Origin: Tenacibaculum soleae
GTDB lineage: Bacteria; Bacteroidota; Bacteroidia; Flavobacteriales; Flavobacteriaceae
DNA length: 64,000 bases
Assembly (NCBI RefSeq): GCF_001693415.1
Contig: NZ_MAKX01000002.1
Location: 372,001-436,000, forward strand
Reading direction: 5' to 3'
Numbering within the stretch: position 1 is the stretch's first letter; every line of letters begins with the position of its first letter. A program made the position numbers and the translations under genes. Below are positions 35,240 through 43,337 of the stretch, one piece after another. The notes under the pieces were generated by a model that saw nothing but the letters and a program-made list of their open reading frames with translations, searched no databases and was not told where the DNA came from.

Positions 35240-35383
35240 TCGTAAAATGATTAAGTTATATAATCCTTAAGGAAAAGGATTTAAATTGTATTTAAGTTTT
35301 ATTTTTGATTGCTATTATATAGGGGCTATATAATTGTTATTTGTGCAGTTACTTATACGACAAATATATACAAATATTTTAAC

Positions 35384-35422
35384 TTGTAATATTTCTTTTT
35401 AAAAAAAGAAATATTACATTTG
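35384..35422 (+). promoter_or_regulatory. Promoter of the DUF4293 gene overlapped by a 14-bp palindrome
   Basis: TACATTTG (35415-35422) fits TAnnTTTG. Just upstream, 35387-35400 and 35403-35416 are perfect 14-base inverted arms (TAATATTTCTTTTT) with a 2-base centre. A TTG at 35384-35386 touches the left arm, but the spacing of 28 is longer than usual. The palindrome could be an operator. Confidence 0.5.
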
Positions 35423-35438
35423 CTATCCAATAAAAAAC

Positions 35439-35876
35439 ATGATACAAAGAAAACAATCTATATATTTATTAATCGCAGCAATTATGTCTGCAGGATTAAC
35501 TTTTGTCTTTAGTCTTTGGACTAACACACAAAACAATTCAGCTACTTATCTATTAGATTTATTTTCGGGAGTTTCTATTTTAGAAAAACTAACTCCGGTG
35601 TTGTTTTTTACTTCAGCTTTATTATCAATTGTAACTTTGTTTTTATTTAAAAACCGTCAGCTACAATTTGTATTAGGGCGCTTAAACATATTGATAAACC
35701 TTTTTTTATTAGGCGTATTGATATATCTGTCGCAAACATTATCTGGAGAAGCATTAGTTTCTGAGAAAGGTATTGGGATGTTTTTTCCTGTTATTGTTAT
35801 TTTGCTGTTAGTTTTAGCAAATAAAGCCATTAAAAAGGATGAAGATCTTGTAAAATCTGTTGATAGATTACGATAA
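35439..35876 (+). CDS. DUF4293-family integral membrane protein
   Basis: The 145-residue protein has four predicted transmembrane helices (about 7-25, 49-67, 76-96, 109-127) and opens with MIQRKQSIYLLIAAI, the family's conserved start. DUF4293 is a Bacteroidota family of unknown function regularly found next to rho, as here, where it is divergent. A clear hairpin follows its stop. Confidence 0.87.
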   Translation: MIQRKQSIYLLIAAIMSAGLTFVFSLWTNTQNNSATYLLDLFSGVSILEKLTPVLFFTSALLSIVTLFLFKNRQLQFVLGRLNILINLFLLGVLIYLSQTLSGEALVSEKGIGMFFPVIVILLLVLANKAIKKDEDLVKSVDRLR

Positions 35877-35906
35877 ACCTAACATCTTAGTATATTTTAG
35901 TGCGAA

Positions 35907-35939
35907 AAAACCGAGATTCTTATCTCGGTTTTCTATTTT
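35907..35939 (+). terminator. Terminator after the DUF4293 gene
   Basis: AAAACCGAGAT (35907-35917), loop TCTT and ATCTCGGTTTT (35922-35932) make a perfect 11-bp stem followed by a T-rich tail. Confidence 0.88.
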
Positions 35940-35995
35940 TGTAATGTACCTATTCATGCACCTTTCAAGGCTAAAATGTTAAAGAAATGTTAACG

Positions 35996-36036
35996 GAATT
36001 AGGGTTAACCCTAATTGAATTAGGGTTAACCCTAAT
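35996..36036. repeat. Tandem 20-bp palindromes upstream of the response-regulator promoter
   Basis: The palindrome AATTAGGGTTAACCCTAATT (35997-36016) is repeated with a 21-base period (36018-36036, last base changed), and a third half-like GATTAGGGG follows at 36041-36049. The array ends 22 bases before the -33 TTG of the response-regulator promoter. It has the form of a multi-dimer operator. Confidence 0.8.
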
Positions 36037-36058
36037 GAACGATTAGGGGTATTGGGTA

Positions 36059-36089
36059 TTGTACACACTATTTTTATATTATAGATTTG
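36059..36089 (+). promoter_or_regulatory. Promoter of the LuxR-type response regulator
   Basis: TTG (36059-36061) and TAGATTTG (36082-36089) are separated by 20 bases, an excellent match to the flavobacterial promoter TTG-N19/20-TAnnTTTG. This means the TTG at 36059 is a -33 element, not a start codon; translation starts at ATG 36104. Confidence 0.75.
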
Positions 36090-36103
36090 TAACTGTAACA
36101 AAC

Positions 36104-36754
36104 ATGGAATACAAGATAAAAGTTCACATAGCGGATGACCATAAAATTTTAATAGATGGAGTTATCGCTTTATTAAATACAGAAGAAGACTTTGAAATAG
36201 AAGGTTTTTCTTTAACAGGTAAACAAGTATTAGATTGGTCTAAAAAAAATAGCGCTGATGTTCTAGTTTTAGATATTAATATGCCAGAAATGGATGGAAT
36301 TGAGGTGTTAAAAACGTTTAAAAAACGTAATATAAACATAAAAACAATCATTTTATCTAGCTTAAGCGACCCTAAATTAGTACAAGAAATAGTACACTTA
36401 GGTGCCAATGGTTTTATTGATAAAAGCTGTGCTAGTGACCACATTATAGATGCAGTAAGAAACGTACACAAAGGTAAACAATACTTTAGTGACGATATTA
36501 AAACTAGCTTACTTGAACTATATGTTACAGAAGCCACTGTTGAAGAACCTGTTTTAAGTGATTCTGATTTAAATGAAAGAGAAATAGAAGTATTAAAATT
36601 AATAGCTTCTGAAAAAAGTTCTACTGAAATAGCAGAAATATTATTAGTAAGTATTAAAACGGTTGAAACATATCGTAAAAGTTTATATAAAAAATTAAAA
36701 GTAAAAAATGTAGTAGGTTTAGCGATGTACGCTGTGAAAAATAATATAGTATAG
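36104..36754 (+). CDS. NarL/FixJ-type response regulator
   Basis: This 216-residue regulator has a receiver domain with the acidic pair IADDHK, phospho-acceptor Asp57 (VLDINMPEMDG), a conserved Ser/Thr (IILSSLSD) and Lys (FIDKSC). A LuxR-type helix-turn-helix follows (about 150-212, LNEREIEVLKLIASEKSSTE). Phosphorylation should come from the histidine kinase at 37673-39529, two genes downstream. The start at 36104 is chosen over the TTG at 36059, which serves as a promoter element. Palindromic repeats directly upstream suggest autoregulation. Confidence 0.93.
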   Translation: MEYKIKVHIADDHKILIDGVIALLNTEEDFEIEGFSLTGKQVLDWSKKNSADVLVLDINMPEMDGIEVLKTFKKRNINIKTIILSSLSDPKLVQEIVHLGANGFIDKSCASDHIIDAVRNVHKGKQYFSDDIKTSLLELYVTEATVEEPVLSDSDLNEREIEVLKLIASEKSSTEIAEILLVSIKTVETYRKSLYKKLKVKNVVGLAMYAVKNNIV

Positions 36755-36868
36755 AACCCTTCAAATTGTTTTCTTTAGTACCCCCCTAACAAAGAAAATG
36801 TTCCCCCACAATCTATACATTATAAAAAGTACATCGCTAATAACTACAAAGATGTAATAAATTATAAC

Positions 36869-36938
36869 AATGTACTTAGAATAGATAAAATCTCTAATTC
36901 CACTAGACTCCTAATGCTTTATCTATTCTAAGTACATT
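36869..36938. repeat. Perfect 21-bp inverted repeat in the gap before the lipoprotein gene
   Basis: Positions 36869-36889 and 36918-36938 are perfect reverse complements (arm begins AATGTACTTAGAATAG), with a 28-base loop. No T-run follows the right arm, so it is not a simple terminator. It lies 115 bases after the response-regulator stop and 36 bases before the next ATG. Confidence 0.85.
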
Positions 36939-36974
36939 ACTATTTTAAACAAACTACACCCTAAATTAAAAACC

Positions 36975-37652
36975 ATGAAAAAACTAGCCCCTTTATTTTT
37001 AGCCATTAGTGTAATTTTTGCTTCATGCTCTTCTAACGAAAACGCGATATTAGACAATGGCAATCAAGAAAAACTATTACAATCATACACTTTAAAAAGA
37101 GATGCATCAGGTGCCTATTCAATTGATTTTAAAACAACTGAAAACACCGATGTAACCACTATTGAAAATACCGATAAAACAAATGAAATTATTTTATCAG
37201 AAGTAAATCATAAAACAGCCTCTAAACACAGTAATAATTTTAGTATTGAAAATGATCAACTAAAAATTGGTTTTTTAGAAGCTAATAGAGGAAAGCGTTC
37301 ACAAATATTTGTTGAAGATGATAATATTACCTTTGCCAAAGGAGGAGTTACCGAATTTTTAAACTCATATAGTATTACTAAAAATAATGATGGTACTTTT
37401 TTACTGAATTTTAAAGTAAATAATAATGTTGCTACAGAGTTTACTTATAATGAAGAATTAGAAACCTATGAAGTACATTTATCAAATGGAGCTGCAAAAC
37501 AAAAAGAATTTTCTAGAGAACTTAAACTAAACACAAATGATTTTCTTAAATTAGATTTTGTGAATTACAAATACTCTGAAAAAGCTGAGGTGAGTAGCTA
37601 CAGACCAAGAAAACCAAGAGTTGTAATTTTAAACGGAAGCGATATACTATAA
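36975..37652 (+). CDS. Unknown lipoprotein between response regulator and histidine kinase
   Basis: The 225-residue protein has a clear lipobox (Cys18, VIFASCSSN). The body contains two similar beta-rich repeats: LLQSYTLKRDASGAYSIDFK (about 34-53) and LNSYSITKNNDGTFLLNFKV (about 127-146), each followed by a TEN/VEF segment. No family is recognised. The C-terminus is basic (YRPRKPRVVIL). Its position inside a two-component locus suggests an envelope input or output of that system, which is inference. Confidence 0.75.
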   Translation: MKKLAPLFLAISVIFASCSSNENAILDNGNQEKLLQSYTLKRDASGAYSIDFKTTENTDVTTIENTDKTNEIILSEVNHKTASKHSNNFSIENDQLKIGFLEANRGKRSQIFVEDDNITFAKGGVTEFLNSYSITKNNDGTFLLNFKVNNNVATEFTYNEELETYEVHLSNGAAKQKEFSRELKLNTNDFLKLDFVNYKYSEKAEVSSYRPRKPRVVILNGSDIL

Positions 37653-37672
37653 ATTATTCTATTCTTTATAAA

Positions 37673-39529
37673 ATGCTTTTTTCTTTAAAAAAAATTAACC
37701 TTGTTAAAACCATAGTTATTTGGCTAATCATATTAGCCCCCATATATACTATAGCCAATAATAAATCATTCTCTTTTAAAATCAATCCATTTTTAAAAGA
37801 GAATGATTCTATTTTAGAAAAAAGGTACTCAAAAATTTTAAAAAATTTTACAAAAGGTGAGTATGCTACTTCTTTAAAAAATAGTTTTCTTTTGCTAGAA
37901 GATAGTAACAAGCAGAAGAACCACAAAACAAAACATTTAATACTAAGGTTAATAGCTGATATTTTTGACAAAACAAAAAAACAACAAAAATCTCTGAACT
38001 ATTACAAATTATCCTTAAAAGCCCTACAAAAAGAAATTCTTTTTAAGAAAGAAAAAGAATTTAATTCAAATAACAATTCTCTATTTAGTGAAATTTATTT
38101 AAGAATTGGAAGTGCTTTTCAAAAAATCCACTTAAACCAAGTAAAAAAGACAACAAATAAATATAAAGATAGCGCAATTACTTATTATGAAAAGCTAGAA
38201 AATATTTCTGGTTTAAATAATGATAATCTGAAACATAAAGCTATTTCTTACTCTAATTTATCAGCTATCTATGAACAAGATTCTATTTTTGACAAAGCAG
38301 AAACTTATGCTTTAAAAGCTATTCAAACCCATAAACTAAGAAAAAACAAAATAAATCAAGCTAATTCTTTAAATAATTTAGGGAACATCTATTTATCTTC
38401 AAAAGAATTTAAACGAGCAAAGAATATTTATAAAAAAGGAATTGAATTAATAAAACATAATGATAGTCCAAAATCAATTAAAGTTAAAGCAAATTTGTAC
38501 TATAACTTAGCTTGGGCAATGAGAAACTTAAAAGATTATAAAGCTTATGATTTTCAAGAACTATCTTATGAAATTGAAGACTTTCAAAGAGAAAAGGAAA
38601 TTAGAAGGATCATTGAAGAAGTTACCGTAAAACATAAAGAAAACTTAGCTAAACAAAGAGTAAACTTAGTTGTAGCTAAAAGAAAACTTATTGAAGCAAA
38701 AGAAGACAAAACCTCTATACTTTTTGGTACCTTAAGTTTATTGGTTATTATTATTTCTGGTGGAATAATATATAATTACAAACTCCGTCAAAAAAACTTA
38801 CAATTAAAACTATCAGAAAACAATTTAATACAACAACAAAGTATTGAAAAAATAAAATCTGAGGCGCAAACAAAAATAATAAACGCAACGATAGACGGTA
38901 AAGAGTCTGAAAGAAAACAAATTGCAGAAATACTACATGACAATGTTAGCGCTTTATTATCGTCTGCAAACATGCACCTAAGTGCCACTAAAAAACAATT
39001 TAATGATAATACCCCGCAAGAAATAGAAAAAACTCAAGCCATAATACTAGAAGCTTCACAAAAGGTTAGAGATTTATCTCATAATCTTATTTCTTCAATA
39101 TTATTAAAATTTGGTTTAGAATACGCGCTAAAAGATATTGTAAAAAAATATTCTAATAGTCAGTTAAAGTTCAATATTTCTGCTAATAATATTAATAGGT
39201 ACCATCAAGATTTTGAGATAAAAATATTCAACATCATTCAAGAGCTTACTAACAATATTTTAAAACACAGCAAAGCCTCTGTTGCGCAAATAATTATAAC
39301 ACAAAAAGAACAACAGTTGTCTGTTATTGTTAATGATAATGGAATTGGGTTTTATACTCTTTCTCCTAACACTAAAAATACAGGTATAGGCTTAAATCAA
39401 ATAGAGGCTAGAGTTCAAATGATGAATGGTAAATTTAATATCGTTTCTGAAAAAAACAAAGGAACAAACGTTTTTATAAATGTTCCAATACAACAACAAA
39501 AAAAATTTAACTTATCATCGGTAGGCTAA
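37673..39529 (+). CDS. TPR-containing sensor histidine kinase (HisKA_3 type)
   Basis: This 618-residue kinase has an N-terminal signal or anchor (about 10-26), a periplasmic TPR array (about 40-300, with repeats such as SLNNLGNIYLSSKEFKRAKN) and a coiled coil. A transmembrane helix (about 346-365) leads to the dimerisation domain with phospho-acceptor His422 in IAEILHDNVS, and an HATPase with N-box (LTNNILKHSKA), NDNGIGF and GIGLNQIEARV. HisKA_3 kinases pair with LuxR-type regulators, as at 36104. Codons 31-45 contain a long perfect palindrome. Its end overlaps the convergent phosphoesterase gene by 15 bases. Confidence 0.92.
   Translation: MLFSLKKINLVKTIVIWLIILAPIYTIANNKSFSFKINPFLKENDSILEKRYSKILKNFTKGEYATSLKNSFLLLEDSNKQKNHKTKHLILRLIADIFDKTKKQQKSLNYYKLSLKALQKEILFKKEKEFNSNNNSLFSEIYLRIGSAFQKIHLNQVKKTTNKYKDSAITYYEKLENISGLNNDNLKHKAISYSNLSAIYEQDSIFDKAETYALKAIQTHKLRKNKINQANSLNNLGNIYLSSKEFKRAKNIYKKGIELIKHNDSPKSIKVKANLYYNLAWAMRNLKDYKAYDFQELSYEIEDFQREKEIRRIIEEVTVKHKENLAKQRVNLVVAKRKLIEAKEDKTSILFGTLSLLVIIISGGIIYNYKLRQKNLQLKLSENNLIQQQSIEKIKSEAQTKIINATIDGKESERKQIAEILHDNVSALLSSANMHLSATKKQFNDNTPQEIEKTQAIILEASQKVRDLSHNLISSILLKFGLEYALKDIVKKYSNSQLKFNISANNINRYHQDFEIKIFNIIQELTNNILKHSKASVAQIIITQKEQQLSVIVNDNGIGFYTLSPNTKNTGIGLNQIEARVQMMNGKFNIVSEKNKGTNVFINVPIQQQKKFNLSSVG
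37764..37808. repeat. Perfect 18-bp inverted repeat inside the histidine kinase gene
   Basis: Positions 37764-37781 (AATCATTCTCTTTTAAAA) and 37791-37808 are exact reverse complements around a 9-base loop, within codons 31-45 of the kinase. A stem this long and perfect in coding sequence is unexpected and could affect translation or mRNA decay. Confidence 0.88.
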
Positions 39530-40012
39530 CTCAATTACCTCCATATTTGTTATCGCTCCTTTACTTAACTCAAATCGAAGCATCGTTCTTACTTTATGAA
39601 AACCATGTTTTCCTGCTGCTCCTGGATTTAAATGCAATAATTTAAATTTAGTATCATATTGCACCTTTAAAATATGAGAATGTCCGCTAATAAATATTTT
39701 TGGTGATTTCTTTTTTAAAACCTCCTTTATTCTAGGTTTATAAGCATTAGGATACCCTCCTATATGTGTAATCCAAACAGAAACCCCTTCGACACAAAAC
39801 CTTGCGTCTAGCGGATATTCTGCTCTAGCATTAGCATCATCTATGTTTCCATAAACAGCTCGTAAAGGCGTATATTTTTTTATCGTATCTGTAACCTCTA
39901 AATCACCAATATCTCCTGCATGCCAAACCTCATCTGCCTGTTTTACAAATTTTAATATTTGATCATCTATATAACTATGCGTATCAGAAAGTAATAATAT
40001 TTTTTTCATCAA
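39515..40012 (-). CDS. YfcE/MJ0936-type metallophosphoesterase
   Basis: The 165-residue protein has all the calcineurin-like motifs in order: SDTHSY, HAGDIGD, YGNIDD, the HIGG stretch and SGHSH. These ligate two metal ions, usually Mn. Such small phosphodiesterases hydrolyse diverse phosphodiesters; the physiological substrate is unknown. It is convergent with the histidine kinase, with the coding ends overlapping by 15 bases, so no terminator fits between the two stops. Confidence 0.9.
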   Translation of the reverse strand: MMKKILLLSDTHSYIDDQILKFVKQADEVWHAGDIGDLEVTDTIKKYTPLRAVYGNIDDANARAEYPLDARFCVEGVSVWITHIGGYPNAYKPRIKEVLKKKSPKIFISGHSHILKVQYDTKFKLLHLNPGAAGKHGFHKVRTMLRFELSKGAITNMEVIELAYR

Positions 40013-40041
40013 TACAAAACTAACAAATAGAATATAAAAAA

Positions 40042-40071
40042 TAGATCCATAATAATAACATCATGGATCTA
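40042..40071. repeat. Short inverted repeat in the metallophosphoesterase-truA gap
   Basis: TAGATCCAT (40042-40050) and ATGGATCTA (40063-40071) are perfect 9-base inverted arms with a 12-base loop. They lie in the 262-base divergent gap upstream of both genes, where nothing else but AT-rich promoter-like sequence is seen. Confidence 0.5.
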
Positions 40072-40274
40072 GGGGGAAATATAATAACAAGGAAAAACTT
40101 TATTTCTTATTCTTTTACATGGCAAAAATACTATAAATCAATACATTATCTATTAACCTATGTTTACACTTAAAAAAACAAAGTGAAATTTTATGTAAAA
40201 ACATTAATTATTATGCGCTTCTATAAAATGAACCTATTATTTTATAATTTAGCTTTTTTAAATTTTATTAATTT

Positions 40275-41009
40275 TTGAGATATTTTATTGAGTTAGCATA
40301 CAAAGGAAAAAATTATCATGGTTGGCAAATACAACCTGATGCTATTTCTGTACAAGAAAAAATAAATAAAGCAATCAGTACCGTTTTAAGACAAAACATA
40401 TCTATTACTGGTGCAGGAAGAACAGACACAGGTGTACATGCCTCTCAAATGTTTGCTCATTTCGATACCAATACTTTTTTAACTGAAAAATTTGCCTTTA
40501 GATTAAATGCTCTTTTACCTGATGACATTGTAATATTTAACATTAAATTAGTCCATGATGATGCTCATGCTCGATTTGATGCTAATAGCAGAAGTTATGA
40601 GTATAAAATTTGGCTTGGTAGAAACCCGTTTTCATTAGACACTTCTTGGCAATTGTATAATAAAAAATTAAATATAGATTTAATGAATCAAGCAGCTTCT
40701 ATTTTATACAAACATGAAGATTTTGAATGTTTTTCGAAAGTAAAAACAGGTGTTTATACTTTTAATTGTAGTATAACCAACGCTCAATGGATTGTAAAGG
40801 GTAACGAGTTAACGTTTTATATCACAGCTAATCGATTTTTAAGGAACATGGTTAGAGCAATTGTTGGTACACTAATAGATGTCGGACTTGGAAAAACCAG
40901 TATCAATGAATTTCAAAATATTATAAAAAGTAAAAACAGAAGCAATGCTGGAACTTCTGCCCCTGCCAAAGGATTATTTTTAACAGCCGTAACTTATGAT
41001 TATATATAG
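40275..41009 (+). CDS. truA: tRNA pseudouridine synthase A
   Basis: This 244-residue enzyme makes pseudouridine at positions 38-40 in the tRNA anticodon stem-loop. It has the catalytic Asp51 in GRTDTGVHA, the opening FIELAYKGKNYHGWQIQP, the RLNALLPDDIV region and the C-terminal FLRNMVRAIVGTL. The start is TTG at 40275; the reading matches the family from its first residues. Its TAG stop shares the final G with the GTG start of the ABC exporter. Confidence 0.95.
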   Translation: MRYFIELAYKGKNYHGWQIQPDAISVQEKINKAISTVLRQNISITGAGRTDTGVHASQMFAHFDTNTFLTEKFAFRLNALLPDDIVIFNIKLVHDDAHARFDANSRSYEYKIWLGRNPFSLDTSWQLYNKKLNIDLMNQAASILYKHEDFECFSKVKTGVYTFNCSITNAQWIVKGNELTFYITANRFLRNMVRAIVGTLIDVGLGKTSINEFQNIIKSKNRSNAGTSAPAKGLFLTAVTYDYI

Positions 41010-42775
41010 TGAGTAAAACAACAGGAAACGCATTTGACATTAAAATTTTTGTACGACTTATGAGTTTTGCAAAAAAATACCGTTTACGATTCGGTATCGC
41101 AGCTATATCAACCATACTTTTAGCTGCTTTTGCTGTTTTAAGTCCTGTTATTTTAATGACAGCTATTGATGATTTTGTTGCCCATAAAGACTTAACTCGA
41201 TTACTATATTATACAATAACTATGTTGGTTATTTTAGTAATACAAGTATTATTTCAGTTTAGCTTTATATACTACGCCAATTGGGTTGGCCAACATATTA
41301 TTAAAGATATTAGAGCCAAAACTTTTCGAAAAATTATGGCATTTAAAATGAGTTATTTCGATAATTCATCTGTTGGAAAATTAGTAACTCGAGTTGTTTC
41401 TGACATAGAAACCATAGCTAATTTTTTTACCCAAGGTGTTTTTATGATTATAAGTGATATCTTAAAAATGATTATTGTAATTATTGTAATGTTATACACT
41501 AATTGGAAACTAGCTATTATAGCACTTGCAACATTACCTGTTTTAATTTATGCCACTAAAATTTTCCAAATTGCTATAAAATCAACTTTTCAAGATGTAC
41601 GAAATCAAGTAGCAAATCTTAACGGATTTGTACAAGAAAGAGTAACTGGGATGAAAATTGTACAACTTTTTAATCGTGAAAAAATAGAATACAAAAACTT
41701 TGTATCAATTAACGACAAACACAAAAAAGCACACGTAAAAACAGTTTGGTATTACTCTATATTTTTTCCTATTGCCGAAATACTATCCTCTATTGCCATT
41801 GGCTTAATTGTATGGTACGGTGGCTTGCAAGTTGTAGAAGATAGTACTATTACTGTTGGTGCTATTATTGGTTTTATCAAAATGTCGCAAATGTTATTTA
41901 GACCACTTCGTCAAATTGCAGATAAATTTAACCAACTTCAAATGGGAATTGTAGCAGGAGAACGTGTTTTTAATGTAATTGACACCGAAAGCTCTATTTC
42001 AAAAAAAGGAACAATTAACACAAGCTCTTTAAAAGGAAGTATTATTTTTAAAGATGTACACTTTAGTTATATAAAAGATGAAGAAGTTTTAAAAGGCATC
42101 AACTTTGAAGTAAACAAAGGAGAAACTATTGCAATTGTTGGTGCCACTGGTGCAGGGAAATCAACCATCATAAATTTAATTAATCGTTTTTATGAAATTG
42201 ACAGTGGTAGTATTTGTATAGATAATATTGCTATTGAAGATTACGAAATTAATGCGTTACGAAAAAAAGTTGCAGTTGTTTTACAAGATGTTTTTTTATT
42301 TTCAGACACCATTTTTAATAATATAACTCTAAAAAACAACAACATTTCTTTAGACGAAGTTAAACTAGCAGCTAAACAAATTGGTATTCATGAGTTTATT
42401 ATGAACCTACCTAACAACTATCATTATAACGTTAAAGAACGTGGTGGTATGCTTTCATCTGGACAGCGACAATTAATCGCTTTTCTACGTGCTTATGTTA
42501 GCAAACCGAGTATTTTAATTTTAGATGAAGCAACCTCATCTGTAGACACTCACTCTGAACAGATGATTCAGTATGCCACAGACAGAATTACTAAAAACAG
42601 AACTTCAATAGTAATTGCGCATCGACTAGCTACAATTAAAAAAGCTGATACCATTATTGTCATGGATAAAGGAAACATTGTTGAACAAGGAAATCACAAT
42701 AAACTTTTAAAGAAAAACAACGGTTATTATAAAAATTTATACGAAAAGCAATTTAGTTCTGAAATTAGCTCTTAA
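41009..42775 (+). CDS. ABC exporter, fused permease and ATPase (MsbA/LmrA type)
   Basis: The 588-residue half-transporter has six membrane helices (about 25-310) and a nucleotide-binding domain with Walker A GATGAGKST, Q-loop (VLQDVFLFSD), signature LSSGQRQ, Walker B SILILDEATSSVD and switch His (AHRLA). It should work as a homodimer exporting lipid or drug-like substrates; the substrate is unknown. The start is GTG at 41009, overlapping the truA stop by one base, so it is probably co-transcribed with truA. Confidence 0.92.
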   Translation: MSKTTGNAFDIKIFVRLMSFAKKYRLRFGIAAISTILLAAFAVLSPVILMTAIDDFVAHKDLTRLLYYTITMLVILVIQVLFQFSFIYYANWVGQHIIKDIRAKTFRKIMAFKMSYFDNSSVGKLVTRVVSDIETIANFFTQGVFMIISDILKMIIVIIVMLYTNWKLAIIALATLPVLIYATKIFQIAIKSTFQDVRNQVANLNGFVQERVTGMKIVQLFNREKIEYKNFVSINDKHKKAHVKTVWYYSIFFPIAEILSSIAIGLIVWYGGLQVVEDSTITVGAIIGFIKMSQMLFRPLRQIADKFNQLQMGIVAGERVFNVIDTESSISKKGTINTSSLKGSIIFKDVHFSYIKDEEVLKGINFEVNKGETIAIVGATGAGKSTIINLINRFYEIDSGSICIDNIAIEDYEINALRKKVAVVLQDVFLFSDTIFNNITLKNNNISLDEVKLAAKQIGIHEFIMNLPNNYHYNVKERGGMLSSGQRQLIAFLRAYVSKPSILILDEATSSVDTHSEQMIQYATDRITKNRTSIVIAHRLATIKKADTIIVMDKGNIVEQGNHNKLLKKNNGYYKNLYEKQFSSEISS

Positions 42776-42780
42776 ATTAT

Positions 42781-42810
42781 TTGTTTAGGTCACTCAAAAT
42801 GATACTTTTG
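42781..42810 (+). promoter_or_regulatory. Promoter of the Ala/Lys-rich lipoprotein
   Basis: TTG (42781-42783) and TACTTTTG (42803-42810) with a 19-base spacer match the flavobacterial consensus closely. The gene starts 34 bases downstream. Confidence 0.72.
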
Positions 42811-42844
42811 TAGTTATCAATCAAAAATTAAAAATTTTAAAAAA

Positions 42845-43291
42845 ATGAAAAAAGTAATTTTAACTATGTGTGTTGCTGGTGCCCTATTAGCAACTTCTTG
42901 TAAAAACGCTAAAGAAGAAACTAAAGACGCTACTGTTGAAGCTGTTGAAACGGCAACTGACAAAGCTGAAGAAGCTACAACTAAAGCTGTTGAAACAACT
43001 GAAGCTGCTGCCAAAGAAGCTACTGAAGCTGTTAAATCTGCACTTGAAGGTGTTACTATCCCAGAATTTAAAGACCCTAAAGTTGGAGAGTACTTAAAGT
43101 CTTACTCTGAATACGCTAAAGCCTATATCGATGCTAAAGGTGATGTTTTAAAGAACACTGAATTAGCAACTAAAGCTACTGAATTAGCAACTAAAGCTGG
43201 TGAAATCACTGGTTCTTTAGATGCTGAAGCTGCTGTAAAATTTAGCGAAGTAATGACTGCTATCCAATCTAAAATGGCTCCAGCTAAATAA
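42845..43291 (+). CDS. Small Ala/Thr/Lys/Glu-rich lipoprotein
   Basis: This 148-residue lipoprotein (lipobox Cys19, LLATSCKNA) has a highly repetitive, helix-forming middle (about 22-75) made of heptad-like TVEAVETATDKAEEA units resembling apolipophorin or LEA-like helices, then a short conserved part (EFKDPKVGEYLKSYSEYAKAY) and a second TKATELATKA repeat. No named family is recognised. A strong promoter, its own terminator and biased codon use suggest a well-expressed envelope protein. Confidence 0.8.
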   Translation: MKKVILTMCVAGALLATSCKNAKEETKDATVEAVETATDKAEEATTKAVETTEAAAKEATEAVKSALEGVTIPEFKDPKVGEYLKSYSEYAKAYIDAKGDVLKNTELATKATELATKAGEITGSLDAEAAVKFSEVMTAIQSKMAPAK

Positions 43292-43310
43292 TTTTAGCTT
43301 TATAAAATTA

Positions 43311-43337
43311 AAAAGCTCGCAATTGCGAGCTTTTTTT
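43311..43337. terminator. Bidirectional terminator between lipoprotein and cdaA
   Basis: AAAAGCTCGCA (43311-43321) and TGCGAGCTTTT (43324-43334) form an 11-bp arm pair with a T-run on the right and an A-run on the left, serving convergent genes. Confidence 0.88.

Noticed and set aside
36059..36103. TTG start for the response regulator
   Set aside because: This TTG has the correct 20-base spacing to TAGATTTG to be the promoter -33 element, and the receiver domain begins at ATG 36104.
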